A stretch of DNA of 25,829 bases from Irineochytrium annulatum. Its lineage: Eukaryota > Chytridiomycota > Chytridiomycetes > Chytridiales > Chytridiaceae. The notes beneath the pieces are model-generated. The model was not told where the DNA came from and searched no databases. It saw only the letters and a list, made by a program, of their open reading frames with translations. The stretch spans positions 1-25,829 of the forward strand of contig JADGJL010000307.1 in NCBI GenBank assembly GCA_027600665.1, written 5' to 3'. This document shows positions 1 to 11,066 of this stretch, piece after piece. How positions within the stretch are numbered: the stretch's first letter is position 1; each line of letters begins with the position of its first letter. The position numbers and the translations under genes were made by a program.

Positions 1-338
1 CCCCGCGTCTTGTGGCCACTGCCGCTGGCGGGGGGGGGCGTGGTAGGGGTGGTCATGGTGGTCTTGGTGGGGCTGACGTACCTGCTTTCGAGGGCGTGCG
101 GGGCGCCGTGGCGTCGGTGCTGACGGGAACTGATGGGGAGCTCTTGAGGGAGCTCGACCTTGAAGGTCTCGTCGGCGGCCTGCTCGAGGCGGCTGGAGCC
201 TTGGAGCCAGGCAGGGCCGAAGAGGCCGTTAGGGCTTTGGCAGGGAGGCTGGCCACTAGGGCGAAGGGACTCATCAAGGAGATTGCGGACGAGGAGGGTG
301 GTGGAGAGACGAGGAAGAGGCTCAGGATTGATGAGTGA
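1..338 (+). CDS. 3' end of an unknown Gly-rich protein (5' partial)
   Basis: The reading frame is open from the left edge of the window to a TGA at 336-338, so the gene starts outside the window. The visible part begins with a run of Gly/Arg (RGG-like, roughly codons 5-20 after position 12). It continues as an alanine/leucine/glutamate-rich stretch that looks helical, and ends in a short basic and acidic tail (ETRKRLRIDE) that could act as a nuclear localisation signal. The GTG at 12 is only an in-frame codon and not a credible start. I do not recognise the family. The tail composition and the lack of stops support coding, but the segment is short and GC-rich, where open frames arise easily. 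An RNA-binding or nuclear protein is a guess from the RGG-like part only. Confidence 0.45.
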   Translation, partial: PRLVATAAGGGGRGRGGHGGLGGADVPAFEGVRGAVASVLTGTDGELLRELDLEGLVGGLLEAAGALEPGRAEEAVRALAGRLATRAKGLIKEIADEEGGGETRKRLRIDE

Positions 339-756
339 GACGGGCACGGTGTATCGATTTCCCCTTATTTCCATCATTCCATTTTGTCGCATTAGTTCAT
401 CACTTGCTCCGGGTCATTAATTAGCTGTATATTTGCAGATTTGCTGTAGATTGGTCAGAGTAGACACGCAAATCCAAGTACTGATGTGAATCATCGATAG
501 TTGTTTAGCTGTCGGTGTGAAATATGTGATCTTATTGAAGTTATCCAAATTCATGCCCTCCAAAGTTCTACCATATAGCTGATAACACCTGACCGTATTT
601 TACTGATATTTAACATGGAATTTTTAGTGCAGCTGTCGAGCAGGTACTTAAACCATACCCTGTGTGTCCTGGACTTGTGGGAGGCTTGCTGGTAGCTTGT
701 GTCAATTCCGACGCGTCGAATCCAAGTTCCACACACATCCCCTGCTCACGCTGCAC
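339..756. other. Intergenic region, no gene seen
   Basis: AT-richer spacer between the end of the upstream gene and the first ATG of the zinc-finger/USP/Ulp1 locus. It should hold the 3' untranslated part of the former and the promoter of the latter. I see no clear TATA box, tRNA or repeat. The frame of the downstream gene stays open upstream to a GTG at 664, but the first ATG in that frame is at 757. Confidence 0.5.
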
Positions 757-3560
757 ATGCCACCCAGGAGAACCACGGCCATCAGGAAGAAGGGCCACAT
801 GCCAGACCTGCCCAGTGATCAATACTTGAAGGGCCATCGTCGCAAGCGCAAACGGAGGCCCAGTCAACGCGCCGCAAAGGATGGAGACAGCCAGGGGGCG
901 TTGGGCGGAGGGGAGGAGCACGCTGCGGCTAGTGCTGGAGGTGATGATGGCGGCGGCAGGGACAGGGATGGAAATGGGCATGGGGATGAGGATTCCAACG
1001 CGACGGAGAGTGAACTCGGAGCGGATGACCGCGAGAGGCTGGATGTCATGACCACAGTTTATCCCCCGACCATTGCCGCCTTCGTGCATGACCTGCAGGG
1101 GTCCCTGGCGCCAGTGAAGGGGAAGCTCAAGTGCCGTGTTTGCGACCAGGTATTCGACACGGCGCTGAATCTGCTAGGTCACATAATTGAAGCAAAGCAT
1201 CTTGGTGAGGAATATATAAGGTTGTTGAGAGCTGACTTGGCCTTGCAGTCACGGACAAATCAACAGGCGAAGGCAAGAGGAGGAGGCGGACGCCGGCTGC
1301 GCTACCTTCAGAGCGTAAGCGTCTCGCCGAGGACCTTGCAGTAAAGATCCCAGCAAGAGTTCCTGCGTTGGATACATCGAAAGCTCTTGTGAAGGCTCCT
1401 GTGGAAGCTCCGATGCTGATGGCAGCGATGAGAATCCTTCACCATTCTTACCCGGCCCCGGCCCCGAGTTGCCTATTCCGGAGAAGTCACGCGACTACTC
1501 GGTGATAAAAGCAATGGAAGCTTAGGAGCACTTGCGGAATGCAGACCTGTTGCCGGCGTTGTCGAATCTGCAGAACCGATGTTATCTCAATGCGCTCGTC
1601 CAGGCCATGCGTTCTGTTCCGACGTTTGCAAACTACTTTCTTGATGGCTCATGAGAGAGGTATTATCAGGGTGCTGGACCTGCTGCTGACAGCGCGGTTG
1701 CAGAGTTTGCTGCCACCATATACGACCTGATCTGGGAAGACCTGGCAATTGCTAGCATTGGCCAGCTGCAGAATGGACTGATGGATCTGGCTCAACGGGT
1801 AGGAGCGGGAACAATCAACGATCAAACCAAATGGACGCAATGGAAATGATGGATGTGCTGTTGGATTGCCTGAGTGGAGCTGCCACCAATACTGCCGTCA
1901 CGTCGCTCTTCGAGGTCTGGGTGGCTGAGCGTCAGCTCTGCGAGGTCTGCGACTTTGAAGCCTATCAAAGTGATGACAGACAGGGGGCAAGACAGACTGC
2001 ACTTTACCTGCCTGAGCCTACACATGACACAACATTGAAGGAAGCAGTAAACTTGAAGTTTGTTCAGCAACCAATCCAGCGAGACAATCCTCCCGTCTGT
2101 GAATCATGCATGGCTATGGATAGAGTTGTTCTGTTGAAGGAGCAAAATGTTCTGACGAAGCTGTCCGAGGTAGTCGCAGCTTAGTGAGTGAGCATATTAA
2201 AAATTACCAGATTCTTGTTTTTCGCGTAGAGCGCGGAGGCCGTCAAGAAGGCAGGCTCCGGCTGTATAGGACGAACTTCCCTCTCTCCTTCACAGTTTTG
2301 GAGATGTTCCCGATGCTCAACAGAGCGCCGGGCACGAATGCTCGTTATGCCATCAGGGCAGTAATTGTTCACAAAGGAGAGGATAATGCTGGGCATTGTT
2401 GGTGGCTCTCTTCACGGCTTTTCTTACTTTGAGCAGATATGGCTTTTGGGTACAAACCCATTAGCGGCGATAGCGAGGTCTTCTTCCGTTTTAACGACGC
2501 TTGTATTCCCCACAGGGTTTCTGCAGCGAGACTCATTGTAAGATTGTGCCTAGTTGCATCATAGCTCACTCCACCGCTAAAGAGGATGACGAGGAGGCAT
2601 GCGACAGTGCTGATTTATGAGCAGACAGCAGCAGATGTCCCCCAGGCTGCCTTGGTACAGGCTGAAAAACTGGTTCCCTCTGGAGTTCTTGTCTTGCCAC
2701 AAAGGGACACTGAGATAATTAACTTTGATGTCTACGTCCATCCCCCAACCAACGTCGAAATCCATCCAAGCAACCTAGATACCTTGTCTCCAGCGAGGAT
2801 GCTTGATGATGAGATCATGAATTTTTATGCTAGGTAAATCAGGTTAACAGGACAGTGCTCACTCTTTTAGCCACCTGTCATCCAGTGCCAACCCGGCAGT
2901 TGCGAAATCTTTCTTCGTCTTCTCAACGCAGCTGACTCCAACGCTTGTCTCTAACAGAATCGATTCTATGAGGAAGTGGTTAAGAAAGCGGATCCAGGAC
3001 TTTTTCCTTTTCAAGTATCTGGTGTTCCCTACTCATGATCCTGATATGTAAGCACTTTTAAATAGTTGTCTCCTGACTAGTGCAATCAAGGCAACACTGG
3101 TACCTCATGATTGTTGAGAATGCCGACGCGCTGCTGAAGAATGCTAATAAGTCACCAGAAGAGTTCCGCATGTTTGTTTACGACTCCATCAATGTCGCCA
3201 CAGTAAAGCCTCAAAGGCAGAGGATGGCACGCTGCATAATTAAGTTTCTGGATGCAAAGGCTGGAAAAGGAAACCTGAACAAGTGGCATGTAGGTGACCT
3301 GCAGTTTGAGAGTGTACAACAACAGCAAAACGAGTACGATTGCGGCCTCCATGTGCTGCAGAACTTGCAGCTATTTATACGAACTTTGAACGAAGGGGTA
3401 TGATGCTATGAACAGTCATTTATTGAAGCAACATTAGCATCCTAGTCCAGCTCAGCATGTAAAGAGTTACCCTCATAAAAATATGGATATCCTTCGAGCC
3501 GCCATCAGCAATATTTTGAAAGAACTGATAAAGGTGTCAATCACACCTTGCCGTGAATAG
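757..3560 (+). CDS. C2H2 zinc finger - USP deubiquitinase (C19) - Ulp1 SUMO protease (C48) fusion, possibly disrupted
   Basis: Proposed exons are 757-1204, 1249-1388, 1526-1659, 1704-2169, 2211-2397, 2437-2537, 2583-2833, 2871-3047, 3091-3397 and 3438-3560. Exon 1 carries an acidic Gly/Asp stretch and a C2H2 finger (CRVC...HIIEAKH, about 1132-1200). A basic linker follows. The USP domain shows a Cys box (NLQNRCYLNALVQAM, Cys codon 1580), the Gln/Asp-Ala box (QMDAMEM), two CxxC pairs (CEVC about 1939, CESC about 2098) and a His box (YAIRAVIVHKG...GHY, the Tyr completed by splicing). It ends with FRFNDACI and TVLIYEQ. The Ulp1 domain follows with LDDEIMNFY, HWYLMIVEN (His codon 3095), VYDSIN (Asp) and NEYDCGLHV (Cys codon 3341). 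Family knowledge: C19 enzymes cut ubiquitin and C48 enzymes cut SUMO-like conjugates. The finger suggests a nuclear target, by inference. Lesions: TGA at 1652, or an indel there if the 1660-1703 intron is used, and a 1-nt frameshift at about 1828. The 1389-1525 intron is the least certain. Confidence 0.75.
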
Positions 3561-4146
3561 GCCGAAAATGCGAGGTAGGGCCGCGATCACTCTCGGCACG
3601 AATACGATAACGCGTTGCGTTCGTTGTGACCAAAGAGGGCTGAAGTGCCCGGTGTCTGTGCCGTATCAGCTCTCAAAAGAGGATGTTCGCGTGGCTTTGA
3701 CGCCCACATACAAGTCATGCAACGGTAAGCAGGATAAAAAAAACTTGGTGGGCGGGTTCGAGCCTGCTGAAGTGCCTGCATTTATTTTTGGAGCTCAACA
3801 GATATAATATCCTGGACGAAGTAGGTAGGATGCTGTTTAATGCGGGAACCTTATACTGGCATTTTACGTGAAATACAAAATCATTAAACTGAATGGAAAG
3901 CATCCGGCGTATATCTGTCGCTCTGGTCAGAGGGGTGGCCCGCCAAGTCCTCAGTCGGCAGCCGGCAGATGTTTTTGTTTAAAAGTATGATGGTTGTCAA
4001 ATGATATAGAGTAAAAAAAAACTGCAAGCATCATGTAACAGAGGGTATAATCTCCACACGTGCATGCAGAACTCTTCTCCACACCACCGGCGCAAGGCAA
4101 AGCTCGCGCTAAAGTGGAAGTGTGGAGGACGGCCTGTCAAACGACA
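3561..4146. other. Intergenic region with a weak Cys-rich open frame
   Basis: Spacer between the protease fusion gene and the debranching enzyme. The only thing in it is an open frame at about 3568-3807 containing CVRCDQRGLKC followed by a lone SC, loosely like a fungal Zn2Cys6 cluster but without the full six-cysteine pattern. I do not call it a gene. The rest is AT-rich and shows no RNA gene or repeat that I can support. Confidence 0.4.
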
Positions 4147-4153
4147 TATAAAT
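4147..4153 (+). promoter_or_regulatory. TATA box of the debranching enzyme gene
   Basis: The sequence TATAAAT lies 55 bp upstream of the ATG at 4202. That spacing would give a short leader starting at about 4175-4185. It is the best TATA-like match in front of any gene in the window. Confidence 0.5.
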
Positions 4154-4201
4154 CGTGCGGGAGAATCACCTGCTTGGCAGTTTCCTTCCCACTCGCCCAG
4201 T

Positions 4202-7200
4202 ATGTTGGTCTTCGCTCTACGCCTGGAGGATGACGGGTCCCCGGACTCACAGAAGAAGGTGAGGCGGCCGCGTCTTCTTACCATGGGGCTGGCGCCGGAC
4301 GAACGCGTGGCGACTAACGCATTGGGGAGCAGTACGCGCGATTGCCGCCGCCTGTGGAAAAGAACCCGTATGTCCTGCGCTTCATCGTGACCGCCGGCAC
4401 TGCGGCCAGCCGCGACTCTTGGCTGTTCACGAACTACCCAGAGCAAGGGTGCGATTTGCTTTCTCGGTTGCTTGCTGCTTTTTCTGTCCTAACCGCGTTG
4501 TAAACAGAAAAACGTTCCAGCGCAATGCATTCAGGAAGTTGAAGTAATTCGTTTGTTTTCCGGATTTTGGCGTATTTGGCAGCGATTAACCATATTTTCC
4601 CTTGCAGGTTGGACCGGGGAGGCATGACGGACGCGACGTGCGATCTACCCATCACGCGCTCCGGCGTGTACGAGTATTACGTCGAGTACAACGACGGCTC
4701 ATCCGTTAAGCGGTCGAGAGAAGTCGGCTCCATCGTCGTCGACCCTCGCCTTACTCTACCCAACACCGCGGACAGGCCCCAGTCCTCCGACCTCCTGGTG
4801 CCCTTAGACGGCATCTGCATCCTGACCGTCATCCCCAAGTGGCTCCCGACCATCAACCGCTGGCCGGACTTCTTGAGGTCCTTTACTAATGCCGGCTACA
4901 ACATGCTGCACTTCGCGCCCGTCTGCGCGAGGGGAGAGTCGAACTCGCCGTACTCGATTTTCGATCAAATGGCCATCTCCGCGGACCTTTTTAACGACTC
5001 GTCACTGTCGGAGGACTCAAAGGAGAACGAGCTCAAAAACGCGTTGACGATTGCGAGGAACGAGTACGGCCTTCTCAGCATCACGGACGTTGTTTGGAAC
5101 CACACCGCGAACAACAGCGATTGGCTACAGGACCACCCCGAAGCTGGTGAGTTTATAGTGTTCTGTCTAGAAGGTGGGATAACGCTAACCGTAGATCAGG
5201 CTACAATTTGAAGAACTCGCCGCATCTGCGTATAGCGTACGAAATTGACGAGGCCTTGATGATTATGAGCGATGATCTGGAGTCCTCTGGAATCTCGTCC
5301 GACATCCGAACGGAGGGCGCTTTGCAGGACGCCATGCGCTTGTTCCGAGACACCGTTATCCCGAAGCTGAAGCTGTGGGAGTTCTACGTCCTAGATGTCA
5401 AGCTTGCCGAGCAGGAGTTCAGGGCCTCGTGGTCGAATAAGTCGTCCAACGGGTCAAATGCTGGAGGGCTCGACCAGAATGTCGGTCACCTAAGCTTGAG
5501 GGATCGGAGCTTGTTGTTTGGCAGGCACGCTTTGGAGGGGAGGGCACCCGGGAAGCGTATGGGGAAGGCGATCAACGCGGAGCGTGCCGTCGGCTTTATG
5601 GAGAAAATGTTCTCGGAAATGGGCTGGCCGGATTCGTTCGACGGCCAGCTTGCTGCGTTTATGCAGCTGGTTAATGAGTTGAACCTGTCGTTCTACCAAG
5701 AGTGCGATGGCGATGTCGCTGCTATTATCGACAACGTCACGAACAGGTCGAGGTATTTGCGCGTCGAACAACACGGCCCGAGGCTCGGGAAGGTTTCGCG
5801 GAAGTAAGTCGCATCGCCCAAGCAAAGTAGTTTAACGATTGTGCAGCGATCCCATCGTTGACACGTACTTTACGCGCATCCCGCAAAATGAGCGCACGAG
5901 TAAGTTCGACCGCGACGAGCTTATGGTCGCCAACAACGGGTGGATCTGGAACGCCGACCCTCTCATGAATTTTGCCGGGCCGGAATCGAAGGCATATTTG
6001 AGGCGTGAGGTGATCGCTTGGGGTGACTGTGTGAAGCTCAGATATGGCAATGGACCGGTACGTTACTACTTCCCAATGCTAAGTTGTTTTTATATGCTTA
6101 TCATCTCAATAGGAGGATAACCCGTGGTTGTGGAAGCATCAGACGGCTTACACTGAGAAGATGGCTCGTCTATTCCACGGTTTCCGTATCGACAATTGTC
6201 ACTCGACTCCTATCCATGTCGCTTCTTACCTGCTCGACGCTGCACGCGTTGTAAAGCCGGATCTTTACGTCTTTGCCGAGCTCTTTACTGGATCGGAGGA
6301 GAAGGATATTATGTTCGTTAGCAAATTGGGGATTAACTCTCTCATTCGGGAAGCTATGAACGCTTGGGACCCCAAGGAGTTAAGTCGCCTTGTGCACCGA
6401 TATGGTGGCGAGCCCGTTGGTAGGAACGTTATTGAATGTTCTTCGCTGATTGTGTTATTAGGATCGTTCGTCGTCCCTCCGGAGCACTTCCCCCTCGACA
6501 TGCTGGGACACTCTTTGAACTCGACGTTGTACGACGCTACGAAGATGGACGAGAGCATTGTGGTCGATATTCGCGGGTCTACACCGCATGCGCTCTTCAT
6601 GGACTGTAAGCGCCATCCTTCGTTCATGTAGCTCATCATGTTCCAGGCACTCACGACAACGAGACTCCTCACCAGAAAAGGACGGCGGAAGACACTTTGC
6701 CGAATGCTGCGCTCGTTGCCATGTCGAACTGTGCGATCGGGAGTGTGAAAGGATACGACGAGATTGTGCCGGAGCTTTTGAATGTTGTTACGGAGTCTCG
6801 CAAGTACCGTTTGCCCGAGGATTACGAAGGCATCATGCCAGGTAAAATTAACCTTCTTTTAATCGTGCCTAATCTTTTAAAGCAAAATCTATTCTTCTTG
6901 GTTTGCACACGAAGATGGCGCGTGAAGGATACAACGAGATCCATGTTCATCAAGAGCGCGATTTTATCTCGGTTCACCGTGTGCACCCTGTCACGCACGA
7001 TGGCTATCTCCTCATTGCCCGGTGCGCCTTCAACAAGCAAGGAGAGTGGGATGTTCACTCGCCCATCGTGCTAAAGAACCAGAACGTTCACATGATTGAG
7101 GCTGCCGGTCTTCGAGTTCAGGTTCAAACTCCCGGGACCTCCGCCCTTCCGCACGTTCGTCCTGAAACGGTCGAGGACAATGGACTCTCTTCCCCGCCGT

Positions 7201-10200
7201 CGCCTACCCAGCTGTACCATTCTAAGGGCATCCATGCGTCCGACGCGGAGGCGATCAAAAGGTCCCGGGCCCTGCGAGCTCAATTGAGGGACCGGAAGAC
7301 TCTCGGGTCTATCTCGGGACTTCCTTCCTTCCTCGACTTCTCGACCGATCTAACGAACTTGGCATCGACGAGGCAAGAGGAATTCACTGAGGACGGTCGT
7401 ACTGGAGTTCAGACTATCATCACGATGGACCCCGTTCACTTTCAGCCTGGCTCAGTTGTTCTGTACCGCACTTGGGCCGCCGGGAGCGGGATGGACATCG
7501 ATGTTCCCGCCGCGATGAACGATGATTCTCATGCGAACCCGCAAACCGCTCACGGTCACGGCAATGGAAATGGAAATCTATCGATTTCGATTCCAAATAT
7601 GACGCCGCCTCGCACGCCGACGACCCCTGACTTGAAAGGAAGGATTAGGCCTACTAAGACTATCTCGGCGACCGAGGGCGATTTAGAGCAACTGTGGCGG
7701 CTTCTCGGCCTGGACCGCCGAAATTTCGGCGTGGAAGTTATGCAGATGATGGGACGCGATGTTTTGGAATCCGCTCAGCTGGCGTTCACCAGCAACAAAA
7801 ACACTTGGCCTCCGGGACTTTGGGACGCTGTTCAACCATTGGAGCTTCCCGAGTTAAACATTGCGCTGTACCGCTGCGGCGAAGAGGAGAAAGATATGAT
7901 TGGTGAGCAGTGCAGTTTCATTGCTATTCTCCTCATGAGCTAATCACTGGGTTCAGGTGAGGGCACATATAATGTTCCCGGCTTCGGAGACATCGTGTAC
8001 TGCGGCTTCCAAGGCTTCTTCTCGGCAATTCAGCCGGTCGCGCGGGATAATAATCTCGGACACCCGATTTGCAATAATCTGCGGGCTGGCACGTGGATGT
8101 TGGACTATGTTGTCATGCGCTTGGAACGGTAGGCATTACATCGTATCAGTTCTTTTTGCTTACTTCTACTCTAGCTACGGCGAGAAGTACGAGAAACTTC
8201 AGCTGTTGGCCAAGTGGTTGAAGGAGCGCTTTGCCCTTACCAAGCAGCTGTCGCCCTCTTTCCGGCCGAAGTATTTCTTCATGATCATGACAATCGTCTA
8301 CCACGCCCTCAAATTCCATTCGGTGACTCGTACGTTGAAGGATTACGCAGGGGCAAAGTTCGTGTGTCCGGATGCCTCAAAAATCAGGTCTTCTTCAATG
8401 GAAAGCTTCGGCCAATGTTTGGTGATGGCGTCGTCGCAGTTCTACGGCATGGTCAACTCGGCGGGCCTTTTCCCGGTGCAAGGTTACCCTGATCAACCGT
8501 CGACCGGTAACCGCGCGCCGTCGCTTGCTGCCGGTCTCCCTCATTTCGCTATTCAGTACATGCGCTGCTGGGGTCGCGACATCTTCCTTTCGTTACCCGG
8601 TCTCCTTCTCGTCCCCGGTCATTTTGAGGCTGCCCGTCAACACTTGATATCGTTTGGGTCGACTCTCAGGCATGGATTGATTCCGAACCTTCTCGATGAA
8701 GGCAATAAACCGCGCTACAACGCGAGGGATGCGGCATGGTGGTGGATGTGGGGTGTTCAGGAGTACTGCAACAGCTCCCCTGAGGGCATTGCGTTCTTAG
8801 GCGCGGAGGTCGCTAGGCGTTTCCCCCCTCTTCAGAGGTATCGCAAGGGGAAGAACTACCTGCGTGTACCGGAGTCTGCAGAGGTGGCCGGCGACGAGGG
8901 AGACGTCTTCTGCGAAGTTGGCGACAAGTCAAGGGCTTACGCTCACCGGAATACTATCGGAGAGCTCTGCCACGAAATTATGGAGAGACACGCTCGTGGC
9001 GTCCGCTTCCGGGAGTGGAACGCCGGTCCCGCGTTAGACCACGCCATGCAAGACGCTGGATTCGATATTGTTGTCGGGACGAAGTTCCAGGATGGCTCCG
9101 GTATGGTGTTCGGTGGTAACCGGTACAACTGTGGAACTTGGATGGACAAGATGGGCGACTCCGAGAAAGCTGGAACGAAGGGGCTTCCTGCGACTCCGAG
9201 GGATGGCTCTGCGGTGGAGATTGTCGGACTGCAAAAGGCGGCGCTTAGGTGGATTTCGACTGTCGTGTTGAAGGGTGAAGGCGCGAAAATGTGGCCGGCG
9301 ACCTCGGTGGTGATCGGTAAGTAGCTCTACTTTCTTGCGTGCCTCTAAAGCATCCTAGACGACGGCGGGAACGAGAAAAAGATCACTTACGAGCAATGGA
9401 ACACGATGCTTGGAAAAACATTTGAGAAGTGCTTTTACCTGCCGCAAGGTTTGCTTACATTTCCTCATTATTTTTTTTATGAGCCTTACGTATATGCTAC
9501 AGACCCTCGCGAAGATGGGAAGTACGCGATTGACCGACCCGAGCTTGTGAACCGTCGCGGAATCTACAAGGACTCCATGGGTGCGACGCAGTCGTTTGCT
9601 GACTATCAACTCCGCCCAAATTTCTGCGTTGCCCTCACTGTCGTAAGGTGTCTTACTTTTGCCACGTTAAGCTTTTGTTTTCTTGCTCGTAGGCACCGGA
9701 AATGATTGATCCGGATCATGCACGAGCCGCTCTTGAAGTTGTGAAGCAGCACCTGATGGGGCCCCTGGGTAAGCACTTCACGTAGAAAGCGTGGCTGACG
9801 AGTTATTTGAGGCCTTAAAACCTTGGACCCAAGCGACTGGGCGTACCGCGGTGATTATGACAACGCGAATGATTCCGCGGATCCTACCGTCGCGCACGGC
9901 TATAACTATCATCAGGGACCGGTATGTTCCGGGCACTTTCTGACGCTGGCCACGTTAAAAATTTGTGTGTAGGAATGGGTTTGGGTCATGGGCTACTTCC
10001 TCCGAGCTTACCTCCACTTTAATATCGCGGCTCCGGGGGCGGACCCTAAGAAGGTATTTGTTAATGTTGAAGATGGGATGTTAAGTGCCGCTTTCTGAAA
10101 GGCCGCCGACGTCGCGCATTGGGTGCAGAAGGTTCTGCTCGCTCACAAAGTGCACATCGCCGACCTTCGGAACTCGCCTTTTGCCGGCTTACCGGAGTTG

Positions 10201-10305
10201 ACTAACAAGGACGGTGCTAAGTGTTGGGGCTCGTGCGACACGCAAGCGTGGAGCGTTGCTACGATCCTGGAGTGTGTCCGCGATCTCTACAAAGTCTCTA
10301 CTTGA
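4202..10305 (+). CDS. GDB1: Glycogen debranching enzyme (4-alpha-glucanotransferase / amylo-1,6-glucosidase)
   Basis: Cytosolic bifunctional enzyme that moves a maltotriosyl unit from a glycogen branch and then hydrolyses the remaining alpha-1,6 glucose. Seventeen exons sum to 5208 nt (1735 aa): 4202-4258, 4333-4448, 4608-5146, 5200-5803, 5847-6057, 6113-6419, 6462-6605, 6647-6841, 6883-7902, 7957-8128, 8175-9316, 9359-9448, 9503-9642, 9693-9768, 9812-9921, 9973-10053, 10102-10305. GH13 motifs are intact: [11 protein letters not shown] (about residue 218), FRIDNCHS (nucleophile Asp near 536), AELFTGS (Glu near 565) and THDNETP (about 660). GH133 motifs are [22 protein letters not shown] (about 1301) and CGTWMDKMG (about 1440). 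It is about 200 residues longer than the roughly 1530 of the yeast and human enzymes. Extra length includes a Gly/Asn/His and Thr/Pro-rich linker encoded near 7540-7660. The ATG at 4202 gives [12 protein letters not shown], the usual N-terminal motif, and follows a TATA box. The second intron (159 nt) is the longest and least certain. Confidence 0.96.
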
Positions 10306-10814
10306 TTTTGGCCCAGTTGCAAACCACAGTATGAACATTTCTAGATCAAGTTGATTGACCTCTTTCCTCCCTTCCTTCTTTGCTTATTTTTTCATTGCGG
10401 GACATTTTACGATTTGCCTGCTCCTTAAAGTTCGTGCCGAGACGTGCCCTCGTTATTGCCTGTGTATAATGCTGTATTAATAAATGCAAATTGCTAATTA
10501 GTTCTTGTGCACATTGCTAAGTAGTTCATGGGAGAGCTGTCCAGACCTTGTGGAGAAAATGTCCTTGTGCCTGATTCTTTGCTTACTCTGCTTCCCCGCG
10601 TGAATAGTTGATGGGTCCCCACTTAGGATCTCTGTATGTTATAAGCAGCGCAAACCTGCATATTTATCGCGGAGAAGTATTCCTTGGTATCAGAAAGTAC
10701 TCGTGAAGGCTTCAGCATTGGAATGCGGACGTTTTTTTTACTTTAATAACACCCGAAACATGAATTTCGCAACAGAACAATTCTCTGAAGCAAAAAAGGA
10801 GACGGCTACTGCCT
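10306..10814. other. Intergenic region downstream of the debranching enzyme
   Basis: Holds the presumed 3' UTR and poly(A) site of the debranching enzyme gene. Pyrimidine-rich and AT-rich, with no open frame or RNA gene that I can support. Confidence 0.5.
10479..10484 (+). terminator. Candidate polyadenylation signal AATAAA
   Basis: AATAAA occurs 174 nt after the stop codon of the debranching enzyme, in AT-rich DNA just before a T-rich run. Position and sequence fit a poly(A) signal. Fungal signals are degenerate, so this is only a candidate. Confidence 0.4.
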
Positions 10815-11010
10815 TACGAGGAAGCCCCAAGATGTAGCTTTCGACGCGGAGGCTATGGATGGCGCCGTTCTCGCCAGGGTAGGAGATGTTGCTGCCGTGA
10901 AGAGGAGTTGTTCGCATCCGCAGCAATGGGCAGCCGCGGTAAGTCTTGACCTCCGACGTCGGGTCCGGCAGCGCGCCCGCGTATGGTGCAGTGCTATGTC
11001 CTGGTGTGTG
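10815..11010 (-). pseudogene. Truncated copy of the 19-kb GPI-anchor-like protein gene
   Basis: The minus strand matches the gene at 19024-19672 over its middle part. The matching stretches are DPTSEVKTYRG against DPTSEVKIYTR, NISYPGENGAIH against NISYPNENGAIH, and ESYILG against GSYVLG. The nucleotide match is also visible, for example GGATGGCGCCGTTCTCG at about 10857. The C-terminal half (hydrophobic tail and the SDGKSFG region) is missing and replaced by unrelated sequence. No start codon or upstream exon is in place, because the fragment runs into the promoter of the plus-strand synaptojanin gene. I read it as a decayed duplicate. A short expressed remnant is possible but unlikely. Confidence 0.7.
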
Positions 11011-11066
11011 TCTCTTTCGATTTGGTCTGACAATCATGGGAGGCTAGGCTTGGATTTGACAATCCA

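Noticed and set aside
1652..1654. Programmed readthrough or recoding of the in-frame TGA in the USP domain
   Set aside because: A separate frameshift is also needed at about 1828, and there is no conserved context or structure that suggests recoding. Decay or sequence error is simpler.
757..3560. Transposon origin of the Ulp1 domain (Ulp1 domains occur in some eukaryotic DNA transposons)
   Set aside because: No transposase motif, terminal inverted repeat or target-site duplication was visible around the locus, and the gene has many host-like introns.
3553..3807. Open frame with CVRCDQRGLKC resembling a Zn2Cys6 DNA-binding cluster
   Set aside because: Only four or five cysteines are present, the spacing does not fit the six-cysteine cluster, and the first part overlaps the end of the upstream protease gene. 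Kept only as a note in the intergenic entry.
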